A DNA stretch of 64,000 bases, from assembly GCA_025531455.1 (NCBI GenBank), contig JAMYHL010000003.1, positions 682,001 to 746,000 of the forward strand, written 5' to 3'. Positions 1 to 9,970 of this stretch are shown in pieces. Made by a program: the position numbers and the translations under genes. Positions within the stretch are counted from its first letter, which is position 1. Each line of letters opens with the position of its first letter. The notes beneath the pieces are model-generated. The model made no database searches, was not told the origin of the DNA, and saw nothing but the letters and a program-made list of their open reading frames with translations. This DNA comes from Apiotrichum sp. Y4204. Lineage: Eukaryota; Basidiomycota; Tremellomycetes; Trichosporonales; Trichosporonaceae.

Positions 1-2192
1 TTACAAACTCTGAAACCGCTTTGTCCAACAACAACGAGGCGCTTCGCAAGGCCCAGGAGGAGCTTGTCATTGCCCGCGATGAGCATATTGCGGCCGTCGC
101 CGATCTCAAGTCAGCTGCTGCCGACGGCCAAAAGGCGCATCTTGACCTGGTGGCCAAGGCTCAGGCCGCTCAGGTGGAGGTTCGTGAGCTAGAGGCCAAG
201 ATCACGGATCTTGAAACCACGGTTGTGAACTCCGAGGGACAGCTCGCGGATGCCAAGGACCAGCTCGCCAGCGTAATCAGTGAGCTCACGACAACGAAGG
301 ACGAGCTGCAGACCAGCCGCAACGATCTCGCCACCGCCCACACTGAGCGCGACTCGCTACGTGCCAAGCTCGATGCCGCCGAGGCTGACCTCACGGCTGC
401 GCGCTCTGAATTCTCTGGTCTCCAGGCGGATCTGGACGCCTCACGCGTGGATCTCGAGAGCGTGCAAACCAAACTTGCCACTACTACGTCGGAGCTCGCC
501 GAAGCTCGTACTCAGCTCACCTCTCTCCGCGGCGAGCTCGATGCAGCCCAAGGCGATGCTGAGTCCGCCCGTTCCGCCATCGACTCCGCGAGTGCTAAGC
601 TGGATGAAGCCGAGGCGGACCTTGTTGCAACCCGGAAGGAGCTCGAGACGGCTCGCTTCGACGCCGCCTCCGTCCACGCCAAGCTTGAGACCACCGAGGG
701 TGACCTTGCAGAGCTCAAGAGTGAGATGGCTTCGCTCCGCACTGAGCAGGCATCTGCACGCGGCGAGATAGACGACGAGCTCGCTACCGCGTACGAACAG
801 CTCGACGCAGCCAAGGGCGAGCTTGCTGTCGCCCAAAGTGAGCGCGACTCTGCTCGCTCAGAACGCGACTCTGCCACTGCCGACCTGGAGTCCGTCCGGT
901 CTGAGAAGGAGGATGCTGTGTCGAAGCTCTCCGTGGCGGAGACCGAACGGCAAGTCGCCCTCAAGGATCTCGATACCGCTCGCGAGGAGTTCGCTACGGC
1001 CCAAGCCGACCTTCAGACTGCGCAGACCTCCGTTTCCGAAGCCCGCGAGAAGCTCGATGCAGTTGAGGGCGAGCTGCAGACGGCTAAGGATGAGCTAGAG
1101 AAACTTTCGAGCACGCAGGACGACAGCACAGCCCGGGTTGCTGAGACTGAGGCACGCATCGAGGGTCTCACCGCTGAGGTTTCACGTCTGGAGGTGGAGC
1201 TTGCGGCTGCCAACACCGACAACGAGGGACGCGTGGCTCGTTTTACCAAGTTGACGGCCGAACTGGACACTGTCAAGTCTGCGCATGATGCGTCTGCTGC
1301 CCGCCTGGACGAGCAGATTGCCCTGGTCGACGCTCTCAAGGCGACAGAGGCAATTCTCTTGAAGCAGCTCGACGAGGAGCGTGTCGCGCTGGCAGAGGAG
1401 AAGAGGGCTACCCAGAATGCTCAGACCAAGGCTGAGCAGGCGGAGAAGGAGATTCAGGCTGTTTCGGAGCAGCTTGTCGTATTGGAGACGAAAAACAAGG
1501 AGCTTTCATCCCGTGTCGCATCGCTCACCGACGAGCTCGCCACTCAGAAACCCTCCCCCGAATCCGAGGCGCCCGGCCTCGCGATCTTAACATCGAAGTA
1601 TGAAGCTCTGCAGAAGGACTTTGCCGAGGCGCGCGAGGACCTCGAGCGCGCGATGGACTCCCTCACGTCAAAGACCAACGAGATAGACGAGGCGGATGAC
1701 CGGGCCCTGGAGCTCAACAAGGAGATCAGCAAGCTGCGGAAGAAGGTCGACAAGCTCGAGCGCCAGAACAAGTCGCTCAACGCCAAGGTTGAAACCCTCA
1801 CAGCAAAGGCCGAGATGCCTCCACCTGCGCCCGCACCGGCACCCCCTGCAACTCGCGCCGCGCCAGCGTCCACACCTCGTGCAGCCACCACACCATCCGT
1901 TACTCGCGCTCGCTCCCCCGGGTCTGGCCTCAAACGCCGCCGTGAAGACGATGGTGATCGCCCCCGCACCGAGGCGCGCTTGCAGGGTGGGCCTGCCCTC
2001 AAAGTGCGCTCGTACGATGAGAACACGCACACTCCCTCGACGAGCAAGACCTTCAAGCCCTCGTCGGCCAAGCTCGGGACCGCCGAACGCACGATGGGCA
2101 GCCTTAAGCGCAAGGCCAGCCCTGGCGTTGAGCGCAAGACATTAGGCACCAAGAACGTGTTTGCGCAGGGTGCGCAGGGTGAGACGCACTAG
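1..2192 (+). CDS. Long coiled-coil protein, C-terminal part (5' end outside window)
   Basis: The reading frame is open from base 3 and has no credible ATG near the edge, so the gene begins upstream. About the first 590 visible residues form a nearly unbroken coiled coil rich in Ala, Glu, Leu and Lys, with repeated blocks of the form 'ELxTAxxEL'. A Pro/Ala hinge follows ('PPPAPAPAPPATRAAP'), then a basic tail of about 120 residues with a KRRRE nuclear-type signal and many Ser/Thr. No enzymatic domain is visible. The layout fits a structural protein such as a nuclear-pore Mlp/Tpr, spindle-pole or kinetochore coiled-coil protein, but I cannot tell which. No intron is evident. It converges on GWT1, with the stops 197 bp apart. 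The coding call is firm; the function is not. Confidence 0.85.
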   Translation, partial: TNSETALSNNNEALRKAQEELVIARDEHIAAVADLKSAAADGQKAHLDLVAKAQAAQVEVRELEAKITDLETTVVNSEGQLADAKDQLASVISELTTTKDELQTSRNDLATAHTERDSLRAKLDAAEADLTAARSEFSGLQADLDASRVDLESVQTKLATTTSELAEARTQLTSLRGELDAAQGDAESARSAIDSASAKLDEAEADLVATRKELETARFDAASVHAKLETTEGDLAELKSEMASLRTEQASARGEIDDELATAYEQLDAAKGELAVAQSERDSARSERDSATADLESVRSEKEDAVSKLSVAETERQVALKDLDTAREEFATAQADLQTAQTSVSEAREKLDAVEGELQTAKDELEKLSSTQDDSTARVAETEARIEGLTAEVSRLEVELAAANTDNEGRVARFTKLTAELDTVKSAHDASAARLDEQIALVDALKATEAILLKQLDEERVALAEEKRATQNAQTKAEQAEKEIQAVSEQLVVLETKNKELSSRVASLTDELATQKPSPESEAPGLAILTSKYEALQKDFAEAREDLERAMDSLTSKTNEIDEADDRALELNKEISKLRKKVDKLERQNKSLNAKVETLTAKAEMPPPAPAPAPPATRAAPASTPRAATTPSVTRARSPGSGLKRRREDDGDRPRTEARLQGGPALKVRSYDENTHTPSTSKTFKPSSAKLGTAERTMGSLKRKASPGVERKTLGTKNVFAQGAQGETH

Positions 2193-2388
2193 ATGCAGAG
2201 GAGAGAGGTTGGATTCTTGGTTGTTAGACACTGGATACCCCTGTTTTTCGTTCTATGTATCAATCACTGTTATCACTGCCATTGTTTTGTCTGTCCTGGA
2301 TCTCGCCAATACTGATTTCTTGGCGGCTCTTATCCCAATGATTACATTCATGAATTCTAATAGTTCAGTATCACTTCTCGTACTCTCA

Positions 2389-4344
2389 TCACAGCTTGAT
2401 GCGAATCCCGCGCATGGCCCACGCAATAGCACACACACCAGCGCTATATGCCGCAAGGACGAGCATGGCGGTGGCGGTACTGGCATACATTGTCTGCATG
2501 GACACGTTGATGAGGCCCGTGAGGAGGTTGGCGACGAGGAAGACGGCGAGGCCGTTCCGGTTGACGGCCTCGAGGAGCGGGGGACACGACGCGGAGTCAG
2601 TGGGAGAGAAGAGGCGCAGTTCGCATGCGAGATATCCGGCAAGGTAGGAGGTATTGTACGCGACGGTCCAGAGCACGTATGGGAGGTTTGCCTGGAGTCA
2701 GTGGGTCCCAGCACGGCACTTACAAAGCGGCGGGACGTGACGAGGCCAGTGAGATAGCTGAATCCGAGGGCGGCCCACGACAGCGCGGCGTATCCGGCTA
2801 GTTCGAGGGCGAGCTCGGTACGCCGCTTGTTCGCGCGGTCAATCTGCGCGGTCTCATCGCTCCGCCTGCGTCCCTGCTCGTCGTCGTCTGATACCGGGAC
2901 CGCACGCAGAACGTGCTCGCCCGTGCTCAGGCCAAACATGAAGATTGCAAGGTAGCCCGGCACGGAGGCGAGGCCTTCCTTGTTCGCGCCAAGCAGGCCT
3001 GGACGAGCGGACGAGAGGAGGAAGGTCTGGAGGCGTGTTCCGGAGAGAAGGAGTTGGTAGACTGCAGTGTTAGCCCGATATGACATTCGTATAGCTAGAC
3101 GCACCGAGAGCAATGGCCACGGCGAGGACGTGCCAGCGAACGTTGCGGCGGAGCGGCATGAGCATGCTGCAGAGGGCGGGGACCAGGCCGAGCGTAAAGA
3201 AGAAGTTCCAGTGCACGCCGTACTCTGTCAGGTGCTCGGGGTACTCTACGCCCTTGACCATGAGGAGGCGGATAACGCCAAGAATGAGGACAGGTGCGGC
3301 GTTGCGCAGCGCGCCGATGCAGATCCTGATCCACGGCTTGGGGTTGGCGCCAGAGAAGGATTTTGAAGAGACAATGCCGAGACTGAAGACGAACGAGCCG
3401 ACACCAACATCCATGAGCGATGTGCCAAAGTCCTCGCACTTGCCGAGGATACGAGGGAAGACGGGGAAATCGACAGCGAGAATACAGTGCACGGTCATGA
3501 TCATCATGTGTGCGCGGTACACTGTGAGGAAGGGAAGGTGGCGCTGCGGACGGCGGGGAGTTACGCGCTCGCACTCGCGCTCGCGTTCCCGTTCGCGCTC
3601 CTGCTCACTCAGAAGACGCGCCTGCGCGCGCGCAAATTTCCCATTCCCATCCGAGTTTCCGGGCGGGCTAGCAGCAATGTCGATTGTGGCATGTGGGCTG
3701 ACGGGGCTGGGCGACGCGCGGCGGCGCGGCGTGGACGACGTGTCGAGGGTGAGCGGTGATGCGAGCGGGGAGAGAAGGTCAATACTCCGGCGTTTCTGCG
3801 CCTCCTCGGCGACGACCTCGGAGGGAAGCTTGATGCCCATCCTGTCCGGCTTGTTGTAGCCCGAGTGCCTTCCCCCCTCATGAGAATGGTTGTACTCGCC
3901 GTCGTCCATGTCGCCGTCCTCAGAGTCCGACTCGTTCAGCCACTCTCCTGCCGGTTTTGGCGCCGTTCGATACGATCTCAGGCTCCCAAGACCGAAAAGC
4001 AGCGCGAGGCCGATAAGTGCCCCGTTGAAGACTAGCGGCGAACCCGCGAATACTGTCACGCCCAGCAAGAGGGGGAGTACGATCGTCGCCCAGTCCATCA
4101 GCGGAGACGTGTACCGCCGCGGAAGCGTCGCGTACAGCGCGTACGCGGACTGCGGTCAGCTCTTGAATATAAGAGGGAGCCAGTCGCGTGTGCTTGCCGG
4201 AAGATTTTCCCCCCAGCTGGACTTGCAGCCCCGCGGCGCGTTTGCACTTACCAAGGCCGTCACGCTGATCGCATTGATGTAGTGCACCGAGCTGCCGGGG
4301 TTGTCGGAATGAAACGCCTCCTTGGCCGTCTTGTAGTCGGCCAT
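2389..4344 (-). CDS. GWT1: GPI-anchored wall transfer protein Gwt1 (PIG-W inositol acyltransferase)
   Basis: The model is complement(join(2389..2691, 2724..3061, 3105..4149, 4252..4344)), 592 aa. Gwt1 is an ER membrane enzyme that acylates the inositol of glucosaminyl-phosphatidylinositol, an early step in GPI anchor synthesis. The N-terminus reads MADYKTAKEAFHSDNPGSSV, closely matching the conserved Gwt1 start. The C-terminal part has a run of hydrophobic helices, with 'ANLPYVLWTVAYNTSYL' and 'NRNGLAVFLVANLLTGLINV' typical of the family. A hydrophilic Ser/Arg-rich loop (roughly residues 80-230) makes it longer than the ascomycete enzymes. The three introns (102, 43 and 32 nt) have GTAAGT or GTGCGT donors, and splicing restores one frame throughout. 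It diverges from GAR1 with 479 bp between the two ATGs. Confidence 0.95.
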
Positions 4345-4823
4345 CGTGAGGTGTGAAAGGAGCGTGGGGTTTGGAGAGAGTGTGGTGAGGACTGGAGGAT
4401 GCCGCACGATTGTTGTTGTGAGCTGTCTTGAGGTTGAGGATCGTCATCAGCGTCATCTCCCAGAGGATCCGTAACGCGCCAGATCCTCGGGTTGATCGGC
4501 TGGTCGCGGTTTCGAATCAGCGTGCCGATCACGCGATTTTCATGCTTTCCTCATGCGCCCTCCAATCCATCTCATGTTCTACCCCGCATACCCCGCACTG
4601 CCACTGGCGATAACCCCGAACCTCCGCCCTCTCTGAATTTCCGAAGTGCACTTTTGAAGAAGTCTTGTGCAACTGTTCAGCGATCACCCACTCTACACCA
4701 TCGACGACGACCAGCACCCCGCAAACCCTCGGACTCGGTATCGGACTCGGCAGCGGCAGCGGAATCGACGGACTCGACGCAGACGGACCCACGGACCCGA
4801 CAACCAACTAAAATTCGCATATC
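4345..4823. promoter_or_regulatory. Shared divergent promoter region of GWT1 and GAR1
   Basis: These 479 bp lie between the two ATGs. I see no coding sequence, tRNA or clear TATA box. Short open frames here are not conserved-looking. It should hold both 5' UTRs and promoters. Confidence 0.5.
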
Positions 4824-5806
4824 ATGAGCGGACGCGGAGGATTCTCGCGCGGCGGCGGACGGGGCGGCGGCCGTGGTGCGTTATCAGCTGGCGGGATGGT
4901 GGTCACGGAGCGCGGAGCTGCCGGCGTGCATAGCGCCGTGCATATAGTGCGCGGAAGCTGTGGACGGGGTGCTGGCAAGCGGCAAATGCATGGTCCGGCT
5001 GGCATCTCTCCATGCCATGGCACCAACCCGCCACCCAGACCGATTGAACGAGGCTGACATCAAGGCGGACGCGGTGGTGGTCGCGGCGGCTTCTCGAACA
5101 GCTATGGTCCCCCGGACACTGTCCTTGGTGCGTGTTATTAGAAGGAAGCGTGGATGGCGGCTGCGAAGTGTGCACACTTCTAAGGTGCACACGACTGTGT
5201 CGCGTCTGGCTTCGCGAGTCCTTGCTCCCTCACCCGTCACTAACTCTCAGAAATTGGCGCGTTCCAGCACCCGGTCGAGGGCGAGATGCTCTGCTCGCTC
5301 ACGGAGCCGACCAAGATCCCGTACTTCAACGCACCCATCTACCTGCAGAACAAGACGCAGATTGGCAAGATTGATGAGATCCTCGGCCCGATCAACGAGG
5401 TCTACTTCACTGTCAAGATGGAGTCAGGCATGAACGCCGAGTCGTTCAAGAAGGACGACAAGGTGTACATTGGTGGCGACAAGCTGCTCCCGATAGAGCG
5501 CTTCCTCCCCAAGCCGAAGGTCGCTGGTGCTAAGCGTGAGTCGCTGAGCTATTGCCTTCCCCGTAATGAAAGCTCGACTGACATCCAGCTGCAAAGAAGG
5601 CTGTTCGCGGCGGCGCGGCCGGTGGACGCGGAGGGCGTGGCGGCTTCTCTGGCGGCCGTGGAGGCGGACGCGGCGGCGGCTTCTCTGGCGGCCGTGGAGG
5701 CGGACGCGGCGGCGGATTCTCGGGCGGTCGTGGTGGTGGCTTCTCGCGCGGCGGTGGTGGCCGTGGTGGCGGACGCGGCGGTGGCCGTGGGCGCGGCGGC
5801 TACTAA
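4824..5806 (+). CDS. GAR1: H/ACA snoRNP subunit Gar1
   Basis: The model is join(4824..4875, 5065..5127, 5251..5535, 5589..5806), 205 aa. Gar1 is a core nucleolar protein of H/ACA snoRNPs, which pseudouridylate rRNA. The protein has the textbook three-part layout. A short N-terminal RGG segment is followed by the Gar1 core ('[18 protein letters not shown]', '[20 protein letters not shown]', 'FLPKPK', about residues 40-135). The tail of about 65 residues is almost only Gly/Arg with Phe-Ser spacers. Intron 1 (189 nt) interrupts the N-terminal RGG segment; introns 2 and 3 are 123 and 53 nt. GTGCGT/GTGAGT donors and phase bookkeeping support the joins. The repetitive GGCGG tail creates several spurious open frames on the same strand. 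Confidence 0.95.
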
Positions 5807-5971
5807 GTGTAGAATCGTATGTATTATATGCCAGCTAGCGGCGTAGGTTGGGCGGAGCGGGGGGTGGTGATCTCACAGTTGTTGGTTCAGAGAATGGAAA
5901 CGACAGATACATGGTTCTGTCCCATATTACATCGTTATCTAATCACCGAAGCACTCGGTTCTCCGCACAGC

Positions 5972-8744
5972 TCACTTCTTATTACTCTTCATGGCCGCAA
6001 TCCTCGCCTTGCGCTCCTCTCGCCTGCGCGCCATCTCCTTCTCCTTCTCCTCTTTCGACATACCCGCGAGGCTTGGTACCGGCGTTGACGGCTTGCTGTC
6101 GATCGAGCTGCGGGGCGATGGTTCGGCAGGCGGTGATTTGACTGCCGGTGGCGGTGCTGCGTTCGGCTTGGGCGCCGCCTTCGGTGCGGGCCTTGGCTTC
6201 GGCGGAGGAGAGGCGGGAGGTGCAGTGTAGTAGTCCTGCGGCGGTGGGACGACGACCTCCGGCGCGGCGGACTCGAATGCGGTCCAGTCGTCCCCATCGG
6301 CATTCACGTCCATAAGATCGTCGTTGCCCCATGCGTTGGCCATCTCGTCGTCGTCAAATTCGGCAGCGACGGTGTCAGCGAGCGAAGAAGGGTTGGCACT
6401 CTTCTTTGCGCTGCCGAGCTTCATGCCACCCCCGCTGGCTGCGGGGCGGCCAAAGGAAGAAACATGCGACGATGGGCCGGGACGGAAAGACGCTGCGAGC
6501 GAGTCATTGCTTGGCTGTCGTGAGGTTACTGGTGGCGTGGGTGACGGCGAGAGACCGCCGCTCATTCCCGTGGTTGGCGCCGCACCACCGCTGGGCTGTG
6601 CTGTCATGGACGAGTTGGCCTCGCTTGATGCCAGCTGCTTGCTCAACGACGAGAATGCCCATCCAGCGAGCGAACCTGCAGCACCGGCGGCCGAAGTAAC
6701 CACAGCGGAGCCAAGGCCGGACGGAGCAGCGTGCCCGTTCGCATTGACAGGCGGAGGTAAGCTCGCTCCTCCGACGCTGTGCGGGGAACGGCTGTCCTCT
6801 TCTCTCAAAACAGTCGCGGGCTGTCGTTAGTGAATTCCTGTACTTATAGCTCACCATTGAGGCAACTTCGTCCTCCAGGCGCTTCACAAACATGTTCAGC
6901 GCCTTGAAGGCCTGGTCGCGCACGACCTTCTCCTTGTCCACGAGCGCGAATGCCATGTTGGGAATCACACGGGAAGCGAGGTCGTCTCGGTCAAAGCAGT
7001 CGACAGTCGCCATGAGCGCCATCAGTGCCGCCACACGGGCGTGCACGAACGAGTCCTTTAGGGAGCGGGCAAATGCGGGGACAAGCACCTTCTTCTTCGT
7101 GTTGATGCTGAGCGTGGGCGCCAGACGACCAAGGAGAATACATGTGTTCGTGCGGATAGACGGCTCGGTATCCTGCTGCATTTTGGCGAGAAGGCGGAGC
7201 AGCTCGTTGTTCAGGATCCGGTCCGAGAGCTTTGATGCAAGGGGATACACGGCCTTGATCGTCGCTTCACGGATGATAGGCACCGTGTCGGCGAAACCCG
7301 TGATAAGATTGGGCCAGACGCGCTCGGTGACTGTTCGGGAGTCGAGTTTGTCGGCATAGAGCTCAAGACCGTCCAAGAGGGCCATGCGTGTCCCACGGTC
7401 AGGAGACGTGTAGAGTTTGACCACCGGTTCAAGGACGACCTTGGAGTAAGTGGATGGCGGTACGTTCTTTCCGATGGCAAGAACTAGGGGAAGCATGAGT
7501 GCACTCGGCGCATTGGGGAGGGAGAGAGAGTGGAGGAGCGAAGGAAGGACGCGGTGAATGAGGAATGGCTCGGGGAGAGACCCGCTCTCAGCTGCGTCCT
7601 TGATCGTACGAAGCAATGCCTGCTTCTCGCCGTCAGACCGCAGCTCGAAGCCGTCCAACCCCTCGACGAGTGACACCAGAGGGTTTTCCTTCCAGAACCC
7701 GCTCATCTCCACCTCGCCGACAAAGTTAATCGTCGACAAACGTGTCTTGGCGTTTGGCGTGAGCATGCGCTTCCATAGCGGGAAGAGCCGTTTCGGAATA
7801 GCACCCGCAGATGCTGGTGACGGGGCGGCTGAGAAATTCGGCAATGGCTTCTCCGGGTTGTAGAGATAGAAGAGAAACATGGCGAGGAGGTATGTGTCCT
7901 CCTGGGCGGGGTCCTGACTGACGGTCAGCGGCGTAATGCAGATCCACTCACTCTCTCAATACTCCCCACCCGCCCTTCTTCACCTCCGGGCTGGAGAAAT
8001 CGCCCACATTGCCTGGGGCCACACCGCCAAGGGTCCACAGAACGCCAGACGCGTCATCCCGTCCAGTGAGGAGGTCAAAGCCGCCCAGCCGCCACTCCAT
8101 CGCTGGGGTCACGAAAACGCTAGAGGGGATGAGGTACGCATGGTGTTGAGACAAAGGTGGAGCGTTGAGGAACGCCAATGCAGTCTAATGTCAGCGAGAA
8201 ACGACATCCAGACTCACGGAGATGCTCTTCAGACCCCAACCCATCCACGACGCCTTTGCTTCCTTGTTCTTTGTGGGTGATCCGCTCCCCGAGTCCATAT
8301 CGCGAAGAACAGCGGCAAGGGGGCGCACAGGCTCCGTTGCGATGTACACATGAGTGTCCGTCTCCACCGAGTCGATGTACTTGATTCTGCGAGTGAGCTT
8401 GGTTCACATCACGGTGCGCTCACACATCGGGATGACGGATGGTGCGCAGTTTCTTGAGGGTGTTCCGAGCGAGCTGAAAGAGGGCCTTCCTGTCCTTGTT
8501 GCCCGGCTGCAGCGGCGGAAGGGTTGCGTCAAAGATGAACAGAGTGATTGGTGTTCCATCGTCCTGGATATCAGCGGAGGAATGGAAGCCGACCACGCAA
8601 GGCGCTCACCTTCTTCACACCCGACCGGATATCCCACAGGGTAGCGCCCGACTCGATTCCCGGGATCCGCTCGCCAATCGAGAACGGAAAGCTCACGCCG
8701 GTGGAGCTCAGTACAGACGAAGTGACTGATTTGAGAAAGTTCAT
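5972..8744 (-). CDS. CEX1: SCYL1/Cex1-type pseudokinase with HEAT repeats
   Basis: The model is complement(join(5972..6820, 6855..7917, 7952..8184, 8218..8386, 8424..8563, 8610..8744)), 862 aa. SCYL1-family proteins act in COPI-linked traffic and, for yeast Cex1, in cytoplasmic handling of exported tRNA. The N-terminal kinase-like fold starts MNFLKSVTSSVLSSTGVSF and includes 'DDGTPITLFIFDA' and 'LKKLRTIRHPDVIKYI'. It lacks HRD and DFG motifs ('WRLGGFDLLTG' sits where the metal-binding loop should be), as expected for a pseudokinase. HEAT repeats occupy roughly residues 300-590. The C-terminus is low-complexity with Ala/Pro-rich stretches and ends in a basic helix 'RREERKARIAAMKSNKK'. All five introns are 33-47 nt. 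Family assignment is firm; the choice of CEX1 as the symbol is inference. Confidence 0.9.
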
Positions 8745-9970
8745 CGTGCACAGATAAATGACAATAGAGAAAGAATCGGCGAGTGAGAACCAGGCGATAT
8801 AGGTGGGCGTCGCCAGGCGCCGTTGCAGGTCAAGAAGAGGTCGGAGAGAAGATGGGTGGCCGGCGGATCCTAGGCCTCGAGGACGTTAAGACACAAAATA
8901 GGGGATGATGATGGATCCAACGTCGAGACTGACAAGATGTTTATCGAGCCCATCAACGGAGGTAGCGATGCCGGACATGCGTGCATGCTGAGGAACGCGC
9001 TGTCTGGCCTGTCTGGCCTCCACCTCATCCAGCGATCCTGCAGGGATTGACAAGATCAAGCGTGTCTCATCATGGCGGGCCTATCAAGGCGGTGCGCACC
9101 GCATCTTGATCAGAAGAAGAAATGGGACTGCTGTGGGCCTTCTTGTCACTTTGATAGGCTCGGAAGTGGGGCGGTGACGCGGTACGCGCCGGAGAGAAAG
9201 CTGAGCTCATGAGCTCGTTCTGGAACCGCGCGTTGGCTCCAATTTAGCTGTCCGAAACGGGAAGAGGCCGAAGAGGCCAGAGGCGGGGGACCGGAGGCCG
9301 GAGGGCAGAAAGCGCCGGAGCCGATCACAAGATCAGAAAAAGGTTCCGTCACGCACATCATCTTGCATCCCTGATTCTCGCCTCGAGAGGCCGGGGCCAG
9401 AACCAGAGCTCTGGGCTCCTGGGCTAGCTGGGCTCGGCCAAGAGATCGAGGCGTGTGTGGATGGCATGCAGGATGCAGGATGTGTGGGTGTACGCGTGTG
9501 TCCACCTCCCGCAAGGGGCGACACCGGCCTGGTGCGGGTCCACAGGTGCACAGGTGCACAATAAAGGCGAGCGTTGCGCGAAAAAAAAAAACTAAGTGCC
9601 ACGAATCGACGACTTAGTTTTTTCACCGCATACTTCCTCTCACCCTAGGTCCAGTCAGCCAGCCATCCTCCCCTCCCAGGCTCACCCAGGCCCACTCAAC
9701 TCCAACAACAATTGAGTACGCAAGGGCCATACTTCACCCAAGCAGACGACCCCCCCACCCACACCCCCCTCCCTCATATCCATTTACAAGTACGAAAGGC
9801 ATAGCATACCCTTCATCCCCCTTCCCCATTCAACCGCCATTCTCTTCCTCCAGCCCATCTTCCGACGCTCTCTGCATACGTGCACGCGTAATCTCGCCGC
9901 TACACAACGCTTGCTGCCGCAACGATCGTTTCCCCGCCTGCTTGTGCAATTCGAGTGCGCCCCCGCGAAA
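8745..9970. other. Intergenic region between divergent SCYL1-type gene and TOP1
   Basis: No open frame here shows conserved sequence. The stretch near 9730-9900 is C/T-rich and probably holds the TOP1 core promoter and 5' UTR. A notable inverted repeat at 9586-9623 is listed separately. Confidence 0.5.
9586..9623. repeat. 12-bp perfect inverted repeat with 14-nt loop
   Basis: The left arm AAAAAACTAAGT (9586-9597) is perfectly complementary to ACTTAGTTTTTT (9612-9623), separated by 14 nt. The left arm is the end of an 11-A run. It could be a hairpin, a relic of a mobile-element end, or a binding site. Confidence 0.7.

Noticed and set aside
280..771. Shadow frames inside the coiled-coil gene on both strands
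   Set aside because: The repetitive Ala/Glu/Leu coding sequence creates open frames in other phases; none has independent features.
4491..4530. TTCGAATC-like B box suggesting a tRNA near 4510
   Set aside because: No pairing acceptor, D or anticodon arm could be found around it.
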